Of a stretch of 64,000 bases of DNA, positions 14,992 through 24,183 are shown piece by piece; within the stretch, counting starts at the first letter, position 1, and every line of letters starts with the position of its first letter. Source of the stretch: Providencia hangzhouensis (GTDB taxonomy: Bacteria > Pseudomonadota > Gammaproteobacteria > Enterobacterales > Enterobacteriaceae); contig NZ_CP135052.1 in the NCBI RefSeq assembly GCF_029193595.2, forward strand, positions 2,170,001 to 2,234,000, in the 5' to 3' direction. The position numbers were made by a program, and so were the translations under genes. A model generated the notes under the pieces. The model searched no databases. It was not told the DNA's origin and saw nothing but the letters and a program-made list of their open reading frames with translations.

Positions 14992-15656
14992 ATTTATTTC
15001 AACGCTTGGTGTTTCGTCGCCTTTGTAATGAGGTTTCAGTTCATGGTGGCGAGGGTGCAGCTGCGACAACCACAGAAACTACAGCGGTTAAAACTGAAAC
15101 ATCAACAACGGCTGATCAGACTACGACTACTAGTACAGAAACTGACAAGACTAATGATGCGTCCAGTACTAAGCAGGAAGATACTGACAAGAAGCCTGTA
15201 AGCACTGCACCTGAAAAGTATGAGTTTACGGCTGGCGAAGGTCAGGAACTGGACAAAGAAGCTGTAGCGGCGTTTGAGCCTATCGCGCGTGAACTTGGTT
15301 TAAGCAACGAGCAGGCGCAAAAGATTGTTGATGTGTACGGCTCTACGATTATGCCGCAAATTGCTAAACAGCAAGAGGCCGCATGGCAAAAGCAAGTAAC
15401 CGAATGGGCAGAAACGGTTAAAGCAGATAAAGAGCTTGGTTCCGTTGAGTCTATTGGTAACGCGCAAAAAGCTATGGATCAATTCGGTACGCCAGAGCTC
15501 AAGCAATATTTAAATGATTCAGGACTAGGTAATCATCCTGAGTTATTCCGTATTTTTTCAAGAATTGGCAAGGCCATGTCTGAGGACGGTTTTGTTAGTG
15601 GCAGCAGTGAAAACGCTCGCAGTGCTGCGGATGTTCTTTTTGGTGATAGCAAATAA
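14988..15656 (+). CDS. Scaffold-like head assembly protein
   Basis: A 222-residue protein directly upstream of the capsid gene, the usual scaffold position. Residues 20-75 are a Thr/Ser/Glu/Lys low-complexity region; the rest is helical with LDKEAVAAFEPIARELGLSNEQ and a C-terminal charged segment, typical of phage scaffolds in this group. It would assemble inside the prohead and leave before packaging. No protease motif is visible. Function is assigned by position and composition. Confidence 0.7.
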   Translation: MNLFQRLVFRRLCNEVSVHGGEGAAATTTETTAVKTETSTTADQTTTTSTETDKTNDASSTKQEDTDKKPVSTAPEKYEFTAGEGQELDKEAVAAFEPIARELGLSNEQAQKIVDVYGSTIMPQIAKQQEAAWQKQVTEWAETVKADKELGSVESIGNAQKAMDQFGTPELKQYLNDSGLGNHPELFRIFSRIGKAMSEDGFVSGSSENARSAADVLFGDSK

Positions 15657-15672
15657 GGTATAGGAGAAAATT

Positions 15673-16662
15673 ATGCCTCAAGCTCTAACATTGGCTGACT
15701 GGGCTAAGCGTCAAGACCCAAACAGCAAGCAAGCGAAGATCGTTGAACTGCTCAACCAGTCTAACGAAATTCTTGATGATATGGTTTTTGTTGAAGGTAA
15801 CTTACCTACAGGCCATCGTACAACTGTCCGCACCGGTTTACCTTCTGCAACTTGGCGTTTGTTGAACTATGGTGTGCCGCCAAGCAAATCAACTACTGCA
15901 CAAGTTACAGATGCTACAGGTATGCTGGAAACTTACTCAGAAGTTGATAAAGAACTTGCTGATATTAATGGTAATACAAGTGAGTTTTTATTGTCAGAAG
16001 CACAGGCCTTCATTGAATCCATGAACCAGCAAATGGCTGAAACATTGTTTTATGGTGATACTACTGTACACGCACAGCGCTTCACTGGTTTGTCAGCACG
16101 CTTCAATGATTTAAACGCTAAGAATGGTGTAAACATCATTGATGCTGGTGGCACTGGCAGCAATTTAACTTCTATTTGGTTAGTGGTGTGGGGGCAGAAT
16201 ACCGTTCATGGCATCTATCCTAAAGGTTCTAAGGCTGGTCTTGAACAGAAACACTTAGGCGAAGTTACATTAGAAGATAAAGACGGTGGTAAATATCAAG
16301 GCTACCGTACCCATTTCCAATGGAAAAATGGTCTAACTATGCGCGATTGGCGTTATGTGGTTCGTATCGCTAACGTTGACCTCTCCAAGTTAACCAAAGA
16401 TCCAGAAGCAGCAGGGGCTATCGACTTGCCTGATTTATTGATTCAGGCGATTGAGAAAATCCCTAATCTGTCTATGGGTAAACCTGTTTTCTATTGTAAT
16501 CAGCAAGTTCGTAGCTGGATGCGCCGCCAGATTAAAAACTCAAAGAACGTCAATATTTCTATGCAAGAAGTTGCAGGGAAGAAGGTTGTTTCTTTTGATG
16601 AAATCCCTGTGCGCCGTACCGATGCAATTCTCACAACTGAGGATCAGGTGGTCGCTAAGTAA
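15673..16662 (+). CDS. Major capsid protein (HK97-fold, epsilon15 gp7-like)
   Basis: A 329-residue capsid protein, close to the length expected for epsilon15-type capsids. It begins MPQALTLADWAKRQDPNSK and contains TGLPSATWRLLNYGVPPSKS and a C-terminal DEIPVRRTDAIL, features of the capsid family in epsilon15-like and BPP-1-like phages. The start is preceded by TAGGAGAAAATT, a strong ribosome binding site as expected for a highly expressed gene. No proteolytic delta domain is apparent. It assembles with the cement protein encoded next. Confidence 0.92.
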   Translation: MPQALTLADWAKRQDPNSKQAKIVELLNQSNEILDDMVFVEGNLPTGHRTTVRTGLPSATWRLLNYGVPPSKSTTAQVTDATGMLETYSEVDKELADINGNTSEFLLSEAQAFIESMNQQMAETLFYGDTTVHAQRFTGLSARFNDLNAKNGVNIIDAGGTGSNLTSIWLVVWGQNTVHGIYPKGSKAGLEQKHLGEVTLEDKDGGKYQGYRTHFQWKNGLTMRDWRYVVRIANVDLSKLTKDPEAAGAIDLPDLLIQAIEKIPNLSMGKPVFYCNQQVRSWMRRQIKNSKNVNISMQEVAGKKVVSFDEIPVRRTDAILTTEDQVVAK

Positions 16663-16726
16663 GGCTGGCCTATTGTGCGGTGCCTGAATGGGTGCCGCTA
16701 ACTTAATTTTGTTGGGAGTTCGCAAC

Positions 16727-17158
16727 ATGATTTTAGATAAAGAAACCCTATTTTCTCTCGACCAAGCAGTGACCGCATCAGCGACTGCGACCAGTATCAT
16801 TGACCTAACGCCAGTTAAAGGTGATTTCCGTGATATCGGTATCGGTGAGCCGCTGCAATTGTTTGCACAGGTTACTGAGCAAGCTACAGCGGCAGGTGAA
16901 GCAAAAGTACAAATCGTATTGGAAACATCAGCAGACAAAGCATTTACAACGCCTGTTGCTATCTTCCAGTCATTTGCTATGCCAATTGCAGACCTGAACG
17001 CAGGTAAGCGCATTATCGGTACCGTTCCGCATGGTGTTATTAAATATCTGCGTCTGCGTTACGTTGTAACAGATGGGCCATTAACTGCAGGTAAGTTTAC
17101 ATCTGGTATCGTACTTAACACTGATGCTCATCCTATCTACAACGCCGTAACTAATTAA
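16727..17158 (+). CDS. Capsid cement/decoration protein (Bbp16-like)
   Basis: A 143-residue, mostly beta-strand protein located directly after the capsid gene, matching the Bbp16-type decoration protein of the BPP-1 group, which clamps capsomers at the outer surface. The ATG at 16727 is used because GGGAG lies eight bases upstream; an in-frame ATG 13 codons earlier has no ribosome binding site. It contains a long beta-rich middle with LETSADKAFTTPVAIFQS and ends HPIYNAVTN. Confidence 0.78.
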   Translation: MILDKETLFSLDQAVTASATATSIIDLTPVKGDFRDIGIGEPLQLFAQVTEQATAAGEAKVQIVLETSADKAFTTPVAIFQSFAMPIADLNAGKRIIGTVPHGVIKYLRLRYVVTDGPLTAGKFTSGIVLNTDAHPIYNAVTN

Positions 17159-17166
17159 GGTGTGAC

Positions 17167-17508
17167 ATGTCACGATATAAAGTTTTGAAAAAATCATTTA
17201 TCGCTGGTCGTCTGCTTGAGGTTGGGGAAGAGGTTGAATACAGCGGTATTGCTGGCAGCAACTTAAAGTTGATTGGTGGTGATGATGCTAAGCCTGATAC
17301 TGGCGCTTTGGTTGATGGTGCTGGTGGTGATAGTGGTGAGGTTGTAACCAATACTGTTATCAGTGGATCAGGCGATACGGTTGATTCTAGCCTTGAAGCT
17401 TTGCGCGAACAGTACACACAGCTATTTGGCAAAGCCCCTCATCACAACATGGGCGCAGATAAAATGCGTACCGCGATAGATGAAAAGCGTAAAGAACTTG
17501 GGGTGTAA
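17167..17508 (+). CDS. Head protein with C-terminal HeH/SAP-like motif
   Basis: A 113-residue protein: a beta-rich N-terminus (FIAGRLLEVGEEVEYSG), a Gly/Asp-rich flexible linker (about 35-70) and a C-terminal helix-extended-loop-helix (LREQYTQLFGKAPHHNMGADKMRTAI). Such HeH-ending proteins occur next to capsid genes in many phages; a role in head completion is inferred. It is followed at once by an intrinsic terminator, so it closes the head gene block. Confidence 0.65.
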   Translation: MSRYKVLKKSFIAGRLLEVGEEVEYSGIAGSNLKLIGGDDAKPDTGALVDGAGGDSGEVVTNTVISGSGDTVDSSLEALREQYTQLFGKAPHHNMGADKMRTAIDEKRKELGV

Positions 17509-17520
17509 CCCCCGATGCTA

Positions 17521-17547
17521 AAGGGGGCGAAAGCCCCTTTTTCTTTT
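17521..17547 (+). terminator. Intrinsic terminator between head and tail genes
   Basis: An 8-bp stem (arms 17521-17528 and 17533-17540, one G-U pair) closed by a GAAA tetraloop is followed by a run of Ts. It lies inside the late operon, between the last head gene and the tail tube gene, and probably lowers tail gene expression relative to head genes. Confidence 0.85.
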
Positions 17548-17559
17548 GGAGTAACTCTA

Positions 17560-18165
17560 ATGGCCTCAGAAATTGAAATCTGTAACTTAGCGCTTAGTCG
17601 TATTGGTAATAGCCGATTCATTAATAGCCTCAGCGAAAAAAGCAAAGAAGCGGAGCAATGCAATTTACACTTCAATCATTGCCGCGATACTACGCTATCT
17701 GATTTCCCTTGGAACTTTGCCAGCAAGCGCGTTGCTTTGGCTGATACCAACAACCCGCCACCAGACTGGAAATTTGCCTATAGCTACCCAACCGACTGTT
17801 TAAAGGCAGTAGCCATTATTCAATCTGGCCAGAAATATCCTCAGCCACATAATGCAATTAATTTTCTTGTGGGTTCGGATGCTGACGGCACAGGAAAACT
17901 GATTTACTGCGACCAACCGCAAGCATGGCTTCAATACACTGCGTCAGTCACTGATGTGAACATGTTTGATTCTCTATTCATAGATGCGCTGGCATGGCGT
18001 TTAGCTGGCGAACTAGCACGCCCATTGGCTTCAAATTCTGGCATGGGTAATGAAGCCCTACAAATTTATACCATGGCGATTGCTAACGCTGGTGCGCATT
18101 CCCTTGATGAATCATCAGAGCCTAACGATTACATGGATCCATTCACCGAAGCGAGGTTATCGTAA
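17560..18165 (+). CDS. Tail tubular protein A (gatekeeper, T7 gp11-like)
   Basis: A 201-residue protein beginning MASEIEICNLALSRIGN, the hallmark start of T7 gp11-like tail tubular A proteins, with CNLHFNHCRDTTLSDFPWNFA following. It binds the portal as a ring and connects to the nozzle protein. The ATG at 17560 is preceded by GGAG eight bases upstream and follows the terminator at 17521-17547; an earlier in-frame ATG would lie inside that hairpin. It overlaps the nozzle gene by one base (TAATG). Confidence 0.9.
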   Translation: MASEIEICNLALSRIGNSRFINSLSEKSKEAEQCNLHFNHCRDTTLSDFPWNFASKRVALADTNNPPPDWKFAYSYPTDCLKAVAIIQSGQKYPQPHNAINFLVGSDADGTGKLIYCDQPQAWLQYTASVTDVNMFDSLFIDALAWRLAGELARPLASNSGMGNEALQIYTMAIANAGAHSLDESSEPNDYMDPFTEARLS

Positions 18166-20621
18166 TGGCTTATAGCATCATTCAACCGAGTTTTTCTGGT
18201 GGCGAAATTGCACCTAGCCTCTATGGTCGCATCGACTTAGCGAAGTATTCAACCGCTTTGCGTAAGTGCTCTAATTTCATCGTGCGTCAATATGGCGGCA
18301 TTGAAAATAGACCAGGCACTAAGTTTATTGCTGCGGCAAAATACCCTAACAAGAAATGCCGCCTGATCCCGTTCCAGTTCAGCACAGTGCAAACATACGC
18401 CCTTGAAATGGGTGATAAGTATATGCGAGTGATTAAAGATGGTGGACAGGTACTTTATGCAGATGGTGAGCACAAAGGCGAAATATTCGAACTAGCAACG
18501 CCATACAAAGAAGCTGACCTATTCAATTTAAAATTCACACAGTCAGCGGACGTAATGACTATCGTACATGCTGATTATCCACCAATGGAACTACAGCGTT
18601 ATGATCATGACGATTGGAGGCTGGTACCCGTTGAAACGCGCAATGGGCCATTCGAAGATATCAACACGGATAAAGAACGTAAATTATACGTTAGCGCCAG
18701 TACAGGTGATGTAACGCTGACGGCAACGCATAATATCTTTGGCGCTGAATTAGTTGGTAAGCAAATTTACATTGAGCAGCAAGCGATTGATGCTGTGCCC
18801 GTATGGGAAACAGACAAGACGACTAATGTTAGTGATCAACGCCGTGCAGGTGCTAATTACTACCGCGCTAATACTGCAGGTAAAAGCGGAACATTAAGGC
18901 CATCACATACAGAAGGTATGAGTTGGGATGGTTGGGGCGGTGATGCGGGTATTCAGTGGGAGTATCTTCACAGTGGTTTTGGTATTGTTAAAATCAACTC
19001 TGTTGGTGCTGACGGTTTAACGGCGACTGGTAAAGTTGTTTCATACATTCCATCCAATGCCGTTGGTGAAGAAAACGCTACATACAAGTGGGCGCGGTCG
19101 GTCTGGAATGATGTTGACGGCTACCCAAGCACCGTTATGTATTATCAGCAGCGCTTATTTTTTGCTGGCTCTCGTGCTTATCCTCAAACGATTTGGGCTA
19201 GTCGTAGCGGGGACTATAAAGACTTTGGTAAGAATAACCCCATACAAGATGATGACCGTATCATCTACACGTATGCAGGGCGCCAAGTTAATGAAATTCG
19301 TCACTTAATTGATGTGGGTTCGCTGGTGGCCTTAACGTCTGGCGGTGAGTATCAAATCACCGGGGATCAAAACAAAGTATTAACGCCTAGTAGCTTCTCT
19401 TTTTCTTCACAAGGTGCCAATGGCTGTAGCGATGTGCCACCTATTGCCGTTGCTAATATTGCCTTGTACATCCAAGAAAAAGGTAGCGCAGTGCGTGACC
19501 TTGCGTATTCATTTGATGTTGACGGGTACCAAGGAACCGATTTAACCATAATGGCCAATCACCTATTTCAGCGCCACCAGATTATTGATTGGGCGTTTTC
19601 TATTGTTCCTTATTCAATAGCTTGGTGTATTCGTGACGATGGTAAATTGCTTTCATTGACGTACCTCAGGGAGCAGCAAGTATTTGCTTGGGCGCCACAA
19701 GATACAGACGGGCAATTTGAATCAACCTGCAGTATTAGTGAAGGCAATGAGGATGCGGTTTATTTCATTGTATGCCGTAAAATTGGTGGCAGTACCGTAC
19801 GTTACATAGAGCGTTTAAGTAGTCGTCTATTTACCAAAACAGAGGATGCTTTCTTTGTTGATTCAGGCCTAAGTTATGACGGCAGAAATAAAGATGAATC
19901 AAGCACTGTTCATTTAACCACAGTCGATAACTGGACGTACGAAGGTGATATTACCTTAACCGCCAGCAATGCCATTTTTAAAGATAGTGATATCGGTAAC
20001 GCCATTCACTTACCTTACTTTGAAGATGAAGAAAACAAAACGCTACGCTGTGAAATTACCGAGTTTATTAATACTCATGCAGTGCGAGTAACACCTAATC
20101 GTGATGTGCCTGAATTGCTACAGGATAAGCCGTTAATCGAATGGGGCTTTGCGCGTTTCCGTTTTGAAGGGCTACAGCATATCGAAGATAAAACCACCAG
20201 CATTCTAGCCGATGCAAATGTATTGCCTCAGCAAAATGTATCTGGTGGCGCGGTGTCATTAGAAGAGCCAGCCGTAGTGGTTCACATTGGGCTACCGTAC
20301 GTTAGCGATATGGAAACCTTAGATATTCATATCAATGGGCAAGAAACGCTACTCGACAAAAAGAAACTGGTTAAGGTGGCAAGCCTTATTGTTAATTCAA
20401 GCCGTGGTATATGGGCCGGTACCGAAAAAGACCGGTTATATGAATATGCTCAGCGTGAATTTGAGTTCTATGATAACCCGGTTAATGATGCTACTGGCGT
20501 AGTAGAAATTAATCTTGATGCACAGTGGAGCAAAAACGGCCGTGTGTATGTCAGGCAGTCTGATCCGTTACCTTTATCTATCCTCGCAGCGATACCGCGT
20601 TTAGATGTGGGAGGCTTCTAA
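18165..20621 (+). CDS. Tail nozzle / tail tubular protein B-like
   Basis: An 818-residue protein with the N-terminal pattern IIQPSFSGGEIAPSLYGR and GGIENRPGTKFIA typical of nozzle proteins of T7-like and epsilon15-like podoviruses. Most of the chain is predicted beta, in propeller-like repeats. As a hexamer it forms the tip of the short tail through which DNA leaves. It starts at the stop of tail tubular protein A and ends just before the gp13-like gene. Complete. Confidence 0.9.
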   Translation: MAYSIIQPSFSGGEIAPSLYGRIDLAKYSTALRKCSNFIVRQYGGIENRPGTKFIAAAKYPNKKCRLIPFQFSTVQTYALEMGDKYMRVIKDGGQVLYADGEHKGEIFELATPYKEADLFNLKFTQSADVMTIVHADYPPMELQRYDHDDWRLVPVETRNGPFEDINTDKERKLYVSASTGDVTLTATHNIFGAELVGKQIYIEQQAIDAVPVWETDKTTNVSDQRRAGANYYRANTAGKSGTLRPSHTEGMSWDGWGGDAGIQWEYLHSGFGIVKINSVGADGLTATGKVVSYIPSNAVGEENATYKWARSVWNDVDGYPSTVMYYQQRLFFAGSRAYPQTIWASRSGDYKDFGKNNPIQDDDRIIYTYAGRQVNEIRHLIDVGSLVALTSGGEYQITGDQNKVLTPSSFSFSSQGANGCSDVPPIAVANIALYIQEKGSAVRDLAYSFDVDGYQGTDLTIMANHLFQRHQIIDWAFSIVPYSIAWCIRDDGKLLSLTYLREQQVFAWAPQDTDGQFESTCSISEGNEDAVYFIVCRKIGGSTVRYIERLSSRLFTKTEDAFFVDSGLSYDGRNKDESSTVHLTTVDNWTYEGDITLTASNAIFKDSDIGNAIHLPYFEDEENKTLRCEITEFINTHAVRVTPNRDVPELLQDKPLIEWGFARFRFEGLQHIEDKTTSILADANVLPQQNVSGGAVSLEEPAVVVHIGLPYVSDMETLDIHINGQETLLDKKKLVKVASLIVNSSRGIWAGTEKDRLYEYAQREFEFYDNPVNDATGVVEINLDAQWSKNGRVYVRQSDPLPLSILAAIPRLDVGGF

Positions 20622-20622
20622 T

Positions 20623-21099
20623 ATGGCAAAGAGTGTTGTTCAAATCGTACCCGCAACATTAGAGCACGCACGGGCATTGGTACCGCATGTTAGACAAGCT
20701 GATATTGATGAATTCTATGCATTGAATCTATCAACGCCTGAGGAGGTTTTAGCCTCGGGCATTAACCTATCTACAAAATCATGGGCTGCTATTTTCAATG
20801 GTGAAGTGGCGGCTGTCTTTGGCGTGTCGCCTGCGTCCATTATCGGCGGTGTTGGTATCCCTTGGTTAGTTGGCTCAGATGTTTTAGAGAAGCATCAAAA
20901 AGCCTTTCTACGCCGTTGTAAGCCATTCGTTGGCTTAATGCTACAAATCTATCCTGAACTGCTTAATTACGTTGATGAGCGCAATTACATTGCTAAAGCG
21001 TGGCTGCATTGGCTAGGGTTCAAACTAGAAGATGCACAGCCAATTGGTGCGCTTAACTATCCATTTCATAAATTCACGATGAATGCGAGGGCGAAATAA
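20623..21099 (+). CDS. T7 gp13-like internal virion protein (acetyltransferase fold)
   Basis: A 158-residue protein with ATLEHARALVPHVRQADIDE, FGVSPASIIGGVGIPWLVG and a terminal FKLEDAQPIGALNYPFHKFT. This is the gp13-like family, which has a GNAT-like core but acts as a virion or assembly protein in T7. The ATG at 20623 is preceded by GGGAGGC. Its stop shares a base with the next start. Whether it is enzymatic is unknown. Confidence 0.82.
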   Translation: MAKSVVQIVPATLEHARALVPHVRQADIDEFYALNLSTPEEVLASGINLSTKSWAAIFNGEVAAVFGVSPASIIGGVGIPWLVGSDVLEKHQKAFLRRCKPFVGLMLQIYPELLNYVDERNYIAKAWLHWLGFKLEDAQPIGALNYPFHKFTMNARAK

Positions 21100-21674
21100 T
21101 GTGTAGTCCAGCCATTTTAGCAGGGGGCATTCTAGCCTCGGCAGGTATGCAGGCATATAGCCAATATCAATCCGGTAAGTTTAATGCCGATGTAGCCAAC
21201 CAAAATGCACGCCAGAACGAGCAAGCGGCGAATGATTCAATCAATCGTGGCAATGCTGAGGCAGAGAAACAGCGTTCACGTACGCGACAACTAGCAGGCT
21301 CACAAGCGGCGACAATGTCAGCGAGTGGCCTTGATTTAAGTTCAGCAGGTGCCCTTGATATGTTCGGCGATACCGCGGCAATGGGTGAGCTTGACGCTTT
21401 GACGTTAGTTAATAATGCAAGTCGTGAAGCGTACGGCCTACGCATGCAAGCCGCTAATGACAGACTACAGGGTAAAATGGCACGCCGTGAGGGTAATTTT
21501 GGCGCTGCTACAACATTATTAACTGCACCAATCAAAGCCTACGGTGCATATCAATTGGCTGGTGGTACATGGGATCCGTTCTCTGGTACATCAGGCGCGG
21601 CAGCTGGTGGCAGTACAAGCAACAACATGTTTGATATTGCTAAGAAAAGCGGTACCAATCGTTTTGTATTTTAA
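21099..21674 (+). CDS. Internal virion/ejection protein (T7 gp14-like)
   Basis: A 191-residue protein with a hydrophobic N-terminus (ILAGGILASAGMQAYSQYQ), a long Gln/Asn/Ala-rich helical middle (NADVANQNARQNEQAA) and a Gly/Ser-rich C-terminus. This composition and its place before two or three large ejection proteins match the T7 gp14-like internal core protein, which inserts into the outer membrane to form the first part of the ejection channel. Assignment is by family pattern and order. Confidence 0.8.
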   Translation: MCSPAILAGGILASAGMQAYSQYQSGKFNADVANQNARQNEQAANDSINRGNAEAEKQRSRTRQLAGSQAATMSASGLDLSSAGALDMFGDTAAMGELDALTLVNNASREAYGLRMQAANDRLQGKMARREGNFGAATTLLTAPIKAYGAYQLAGGTWDPFSGTSGAAAGGSTSNNMFDIAKKSGTNRFVF

Positions 21675-21684
21675 GGGGTGATAT

Positions 21685-24183
21685 ATGCCAATTGTACCGA
21701 CGTATAAAGAACAACAAGTTAGCTCTTCACCTCTACCAAATAATGGCCTTAATGTTCAATCCAGCCCTGAACATTTTGGCGCTGGTTTGGGGCAAGCTGC
21801 GGAGCAATACGCTGGCGTGTTTGCCGAAATGAAACAGCGTGCTGATGTAGCCCTATCGCAAGATGGTTTATTACAACTGCAGGAATATTCAGACGACTTG
21901 ATGAATAACCCTAAAACAGGCTTATACACAAAGCTTGGTCGTAATGCTATGGGGCAGTCCGATGAAACGCTTAATAACATAAATATCAGGGCGAATGAAA
22001 TATATGCAACATTACCAGAAGGCAAGGCAAGAGAGGATTTCCTAAAACAAAGTAATGTACTTGGTCGCCAGTATCACAATCAGGCGAAAATGTTTGAACT
22101 CAGAGAAATTCAATCATTTGAATCAAGTACAAATAATGGGATGGTAGAAGGCAGTATTAAAAAAGCGCAGGATAGTTATAGCGATCCTCAAGCCTTTAAC
22201 AGCAACATTGCATTAGCAGAGCACAATTACGCTGAGTTCAGCCGTGCACGTGGAGTCAGCGAAGAAGAGATCGCTGTTAATGTAGAAAAAATAAGAAATG
22301 GTGCAGCATGGGGCGCAGCTCAAAACTATATGGCCAGCGCACCTATTCAGGCACTTAGTGCTATAGGTGAACCCTCAGACGTTGGCGGCTCTATGCGTGT
22401 GCCCGGCAACATGAAAGATAATCGTGGTGGTCGAAATAATAACCCCGGCAACCTGAGAATATCGGATAACATTTGGGATGGTCAAATAGGTGATGATGGT
22501 GAGTTTGTTCAATTTGCATCACCTGAGCACGGCGTTAGAGCACTTGGTAAAAACCTAATTACTTATAGAAATAAAGGGTTTGTGACTGTAAATCAAATCA
22601 TTAATCGCTGGGCGCCAAAGAAAGATAACAACGCCACAGAAGAATATGTAGCGTTCGTATCTCAGCGTATGGGGGTTGATCCTAACGTTCCTATCGATGT
22701 AACCAATATTGACACACTAAAAAGCATCACAACCGCAATCATGGCGCAGGAAGGCAAGCACAGCGTTACTGATGATCAGGTTAATACTGGCCTTCAAGCA
22801 GCGCTTGGCTTAACTAGATTGCCTGATGTAGATAAAACATTATATCAACCTGAAATACGCAAGGCTCAAGGTGGCGGTTTCCCTTGGTGGCCTATGCTTA
22901 CACCTGTTCAGCAATATCAGCTTATTAAACAGGGAGAAGCAGCAGAGCATAAGCAAAGACAAGAATATAAATCAGTATTAGATGGCAGGGTAAAAGATGC
23001 TGAGGCATTAGCCCTGAGAGGTGAGTCATATAACAATCCTCCATCATTGGATGAGTTTAAGTATGCTTATGGTGAAAACGATGGGATTAAGCAACATGAA
23101 CAATTTCAAAAAAACATGGAAATGGGAGCTGATATAGCAACGGTTCAGTACCTATCGCCGCAAGCGCAAGCGGCTCTATTGGAATCTAAAAAACCTAAAG
23201 GTGATTATGATGCTGCAAATAACTACAAGCGTTACGATACTCTCGTTAGGGCAATTGATGCAGTCAATAAGGTAAGAGCGTCAGATCCTATTCAGTTCAG
23301 TATTGATAGGCAGCAAGTAAACCAATTAGATTTTTCCAGCATTCAAAATTTTACAAACTCATTAACTCAGCGTTCAAGTAGTGTTGGTGATATTTCAAAA
23401 AACTATCAAACACCATTAACTGTTTTTTCTGCACAAGAAGAAGCGGTGTTATCTCAATTAATGGAAAAAGCGCCAGCTAGCCAAAAAATTGAGTATTTAG
23501 ATGCTATCAGGCAAGGGCTTAAAAACAATGAAAGCTATACAGCTGCACTGAGGCAAGTTAGTAAGTCTGATACTTCGCTTGCTGTTGCTGGTTTGATAAT
23601 GAATAAACCGACACAGATCACAAGCCAAAGTAACTGGATTAGTAGCGATATAACTGTTTCTCCTAGTGAGGCCGCACAGCTTATAGTTCAGGGTTCAACA
23701 GCAAGAAAAATAGGTAAGGATTTTGTTTTACCTAAAGATACAGAATTACGACCTGAGTTCGCTGATTTTGTAGGAGATGCATTTGCTGGTGATGTTGACG
23801 GTGCTAACAGTGCGTATGAGGTAGCAAAAGATACTTATGCAGGAATGATGGCGAAAAAAGGAGTTCTTGACGGTGAGTATGATGCTGACACTTGGAAGCA
23901 AGCAATGACAATAGCAACGGGTGGTATCTATGACTATAACGGCATGGGTAAAGTGATGCTTCCTTGGGGAATGGATAGTGACCGTTTTGATAGAGAAGTA
24001 ATAAGTAATTGGAATGATATAGCATCAAAAGTTGGTCGCCAGACTAATGAAAGATTTGGCCTGCAAAGCTTTGGGGATAGTCAGTATCTGATAAAGCAAG
24101 GTTCAAGTTATCTACGCTATAAAGACGGAAATCCTGTGATTATTGATCTATCTAAAGAGAAGATAAGGGATCTGCCATTATGA
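21685..24183 (+). CDS. Large ejection protein with embedded muralytic domain
   Basis: An 832-residue internal virion protein. Residues about 245-370 form a peptidoglycan-degrading-type domain (RGGRNNNPGNLR, then GVRALGKNLITYRNKG, IINRWAPKKDNNATEEY) that is clearly paralogous to the endolysin at 34913-35380. The remaining N- and C-terminal regions are helical and Gln-rich. The usual role is local cell-wall opening as DNA is injected, comparable in function, not in fold, to T7 gp16. The stop overlaps the next start by four bases. Confidence 0.82.
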   Translation: MPIVPTYKEQQVSSSPLPNNGLNVQSSPEHFGAGLGQAAEQYAGVFAEMKQRADVALSQDGLLQLQEYSDDLMNNPKTGLYTKLGRNAMGQSDETLNNINIRANEIYATLPEGKAREDFLKQSNVLGRQYHNQAKMFELREIQSFESSTNNGMVEGSIKKAQDSYSDPQAFNSNIALAEHNYAEFSRARGVSEEEIAVNVEKIRNGAAWGAAQNYMASAPIQALSAIGEPSDVGGSMRVPGNMKDNRGGRNNNPGNLRISDNIWDGQIGDDGEFVQFASPEHGVRALGKNLITYRNKGFVTVNQIINRWAPKKDNNATEEYVAFVSQRMGVDPNVPIDVTNIDTLKSITTAIMAQEGKHSVTDDQVNTGLQAALGLTRLPDVDKTLYQPEIRKAQGGGFPWWPMLTPVQQYQLIKQGEAAEHKQRQEYKSVLDGRVKDAEALALRGESYNNPPSLDEFKYAYGENDGIKQHEQFQKNMEMGADIATVQYLSPQAQAALLESKKPKGDYDAANNYKRYDTLVRAIDAVNKVRASDPIQFSIDRQQVNQLDFSSIQNFTNSLTQRSSSVGDISKNYQTPLTVFSAQEEAVLSQLMEKAPASQKIEYLDAIRQGLKNNESYTAALRQVSKSDTSLAVAGLIMNKPTQITSQSNWISSDITVSPSEAAQLIVQGSTARKIGKDFVLPKDTELRPEFADFVGDAFAGDVDGANSAYEVAKDTYAGMMAKKGVLDGEYDADTWKQAMTIATGGIYDYNGMGKVMLPWGMDSDRFDREVISNWNDIASKVGRQTNERFGLQSFGDSQYLIKQGSSYLRYKDGNPVIIDLSKEKIRDLPL

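Noticed and set aside
20623..21099. Host-type GNAT acetyltransferase inserted in the tail genes
   Set aside because: The protein belongs to the T7 gp13-like virion family that merely shares a GNAT-like core, and its position is standard.
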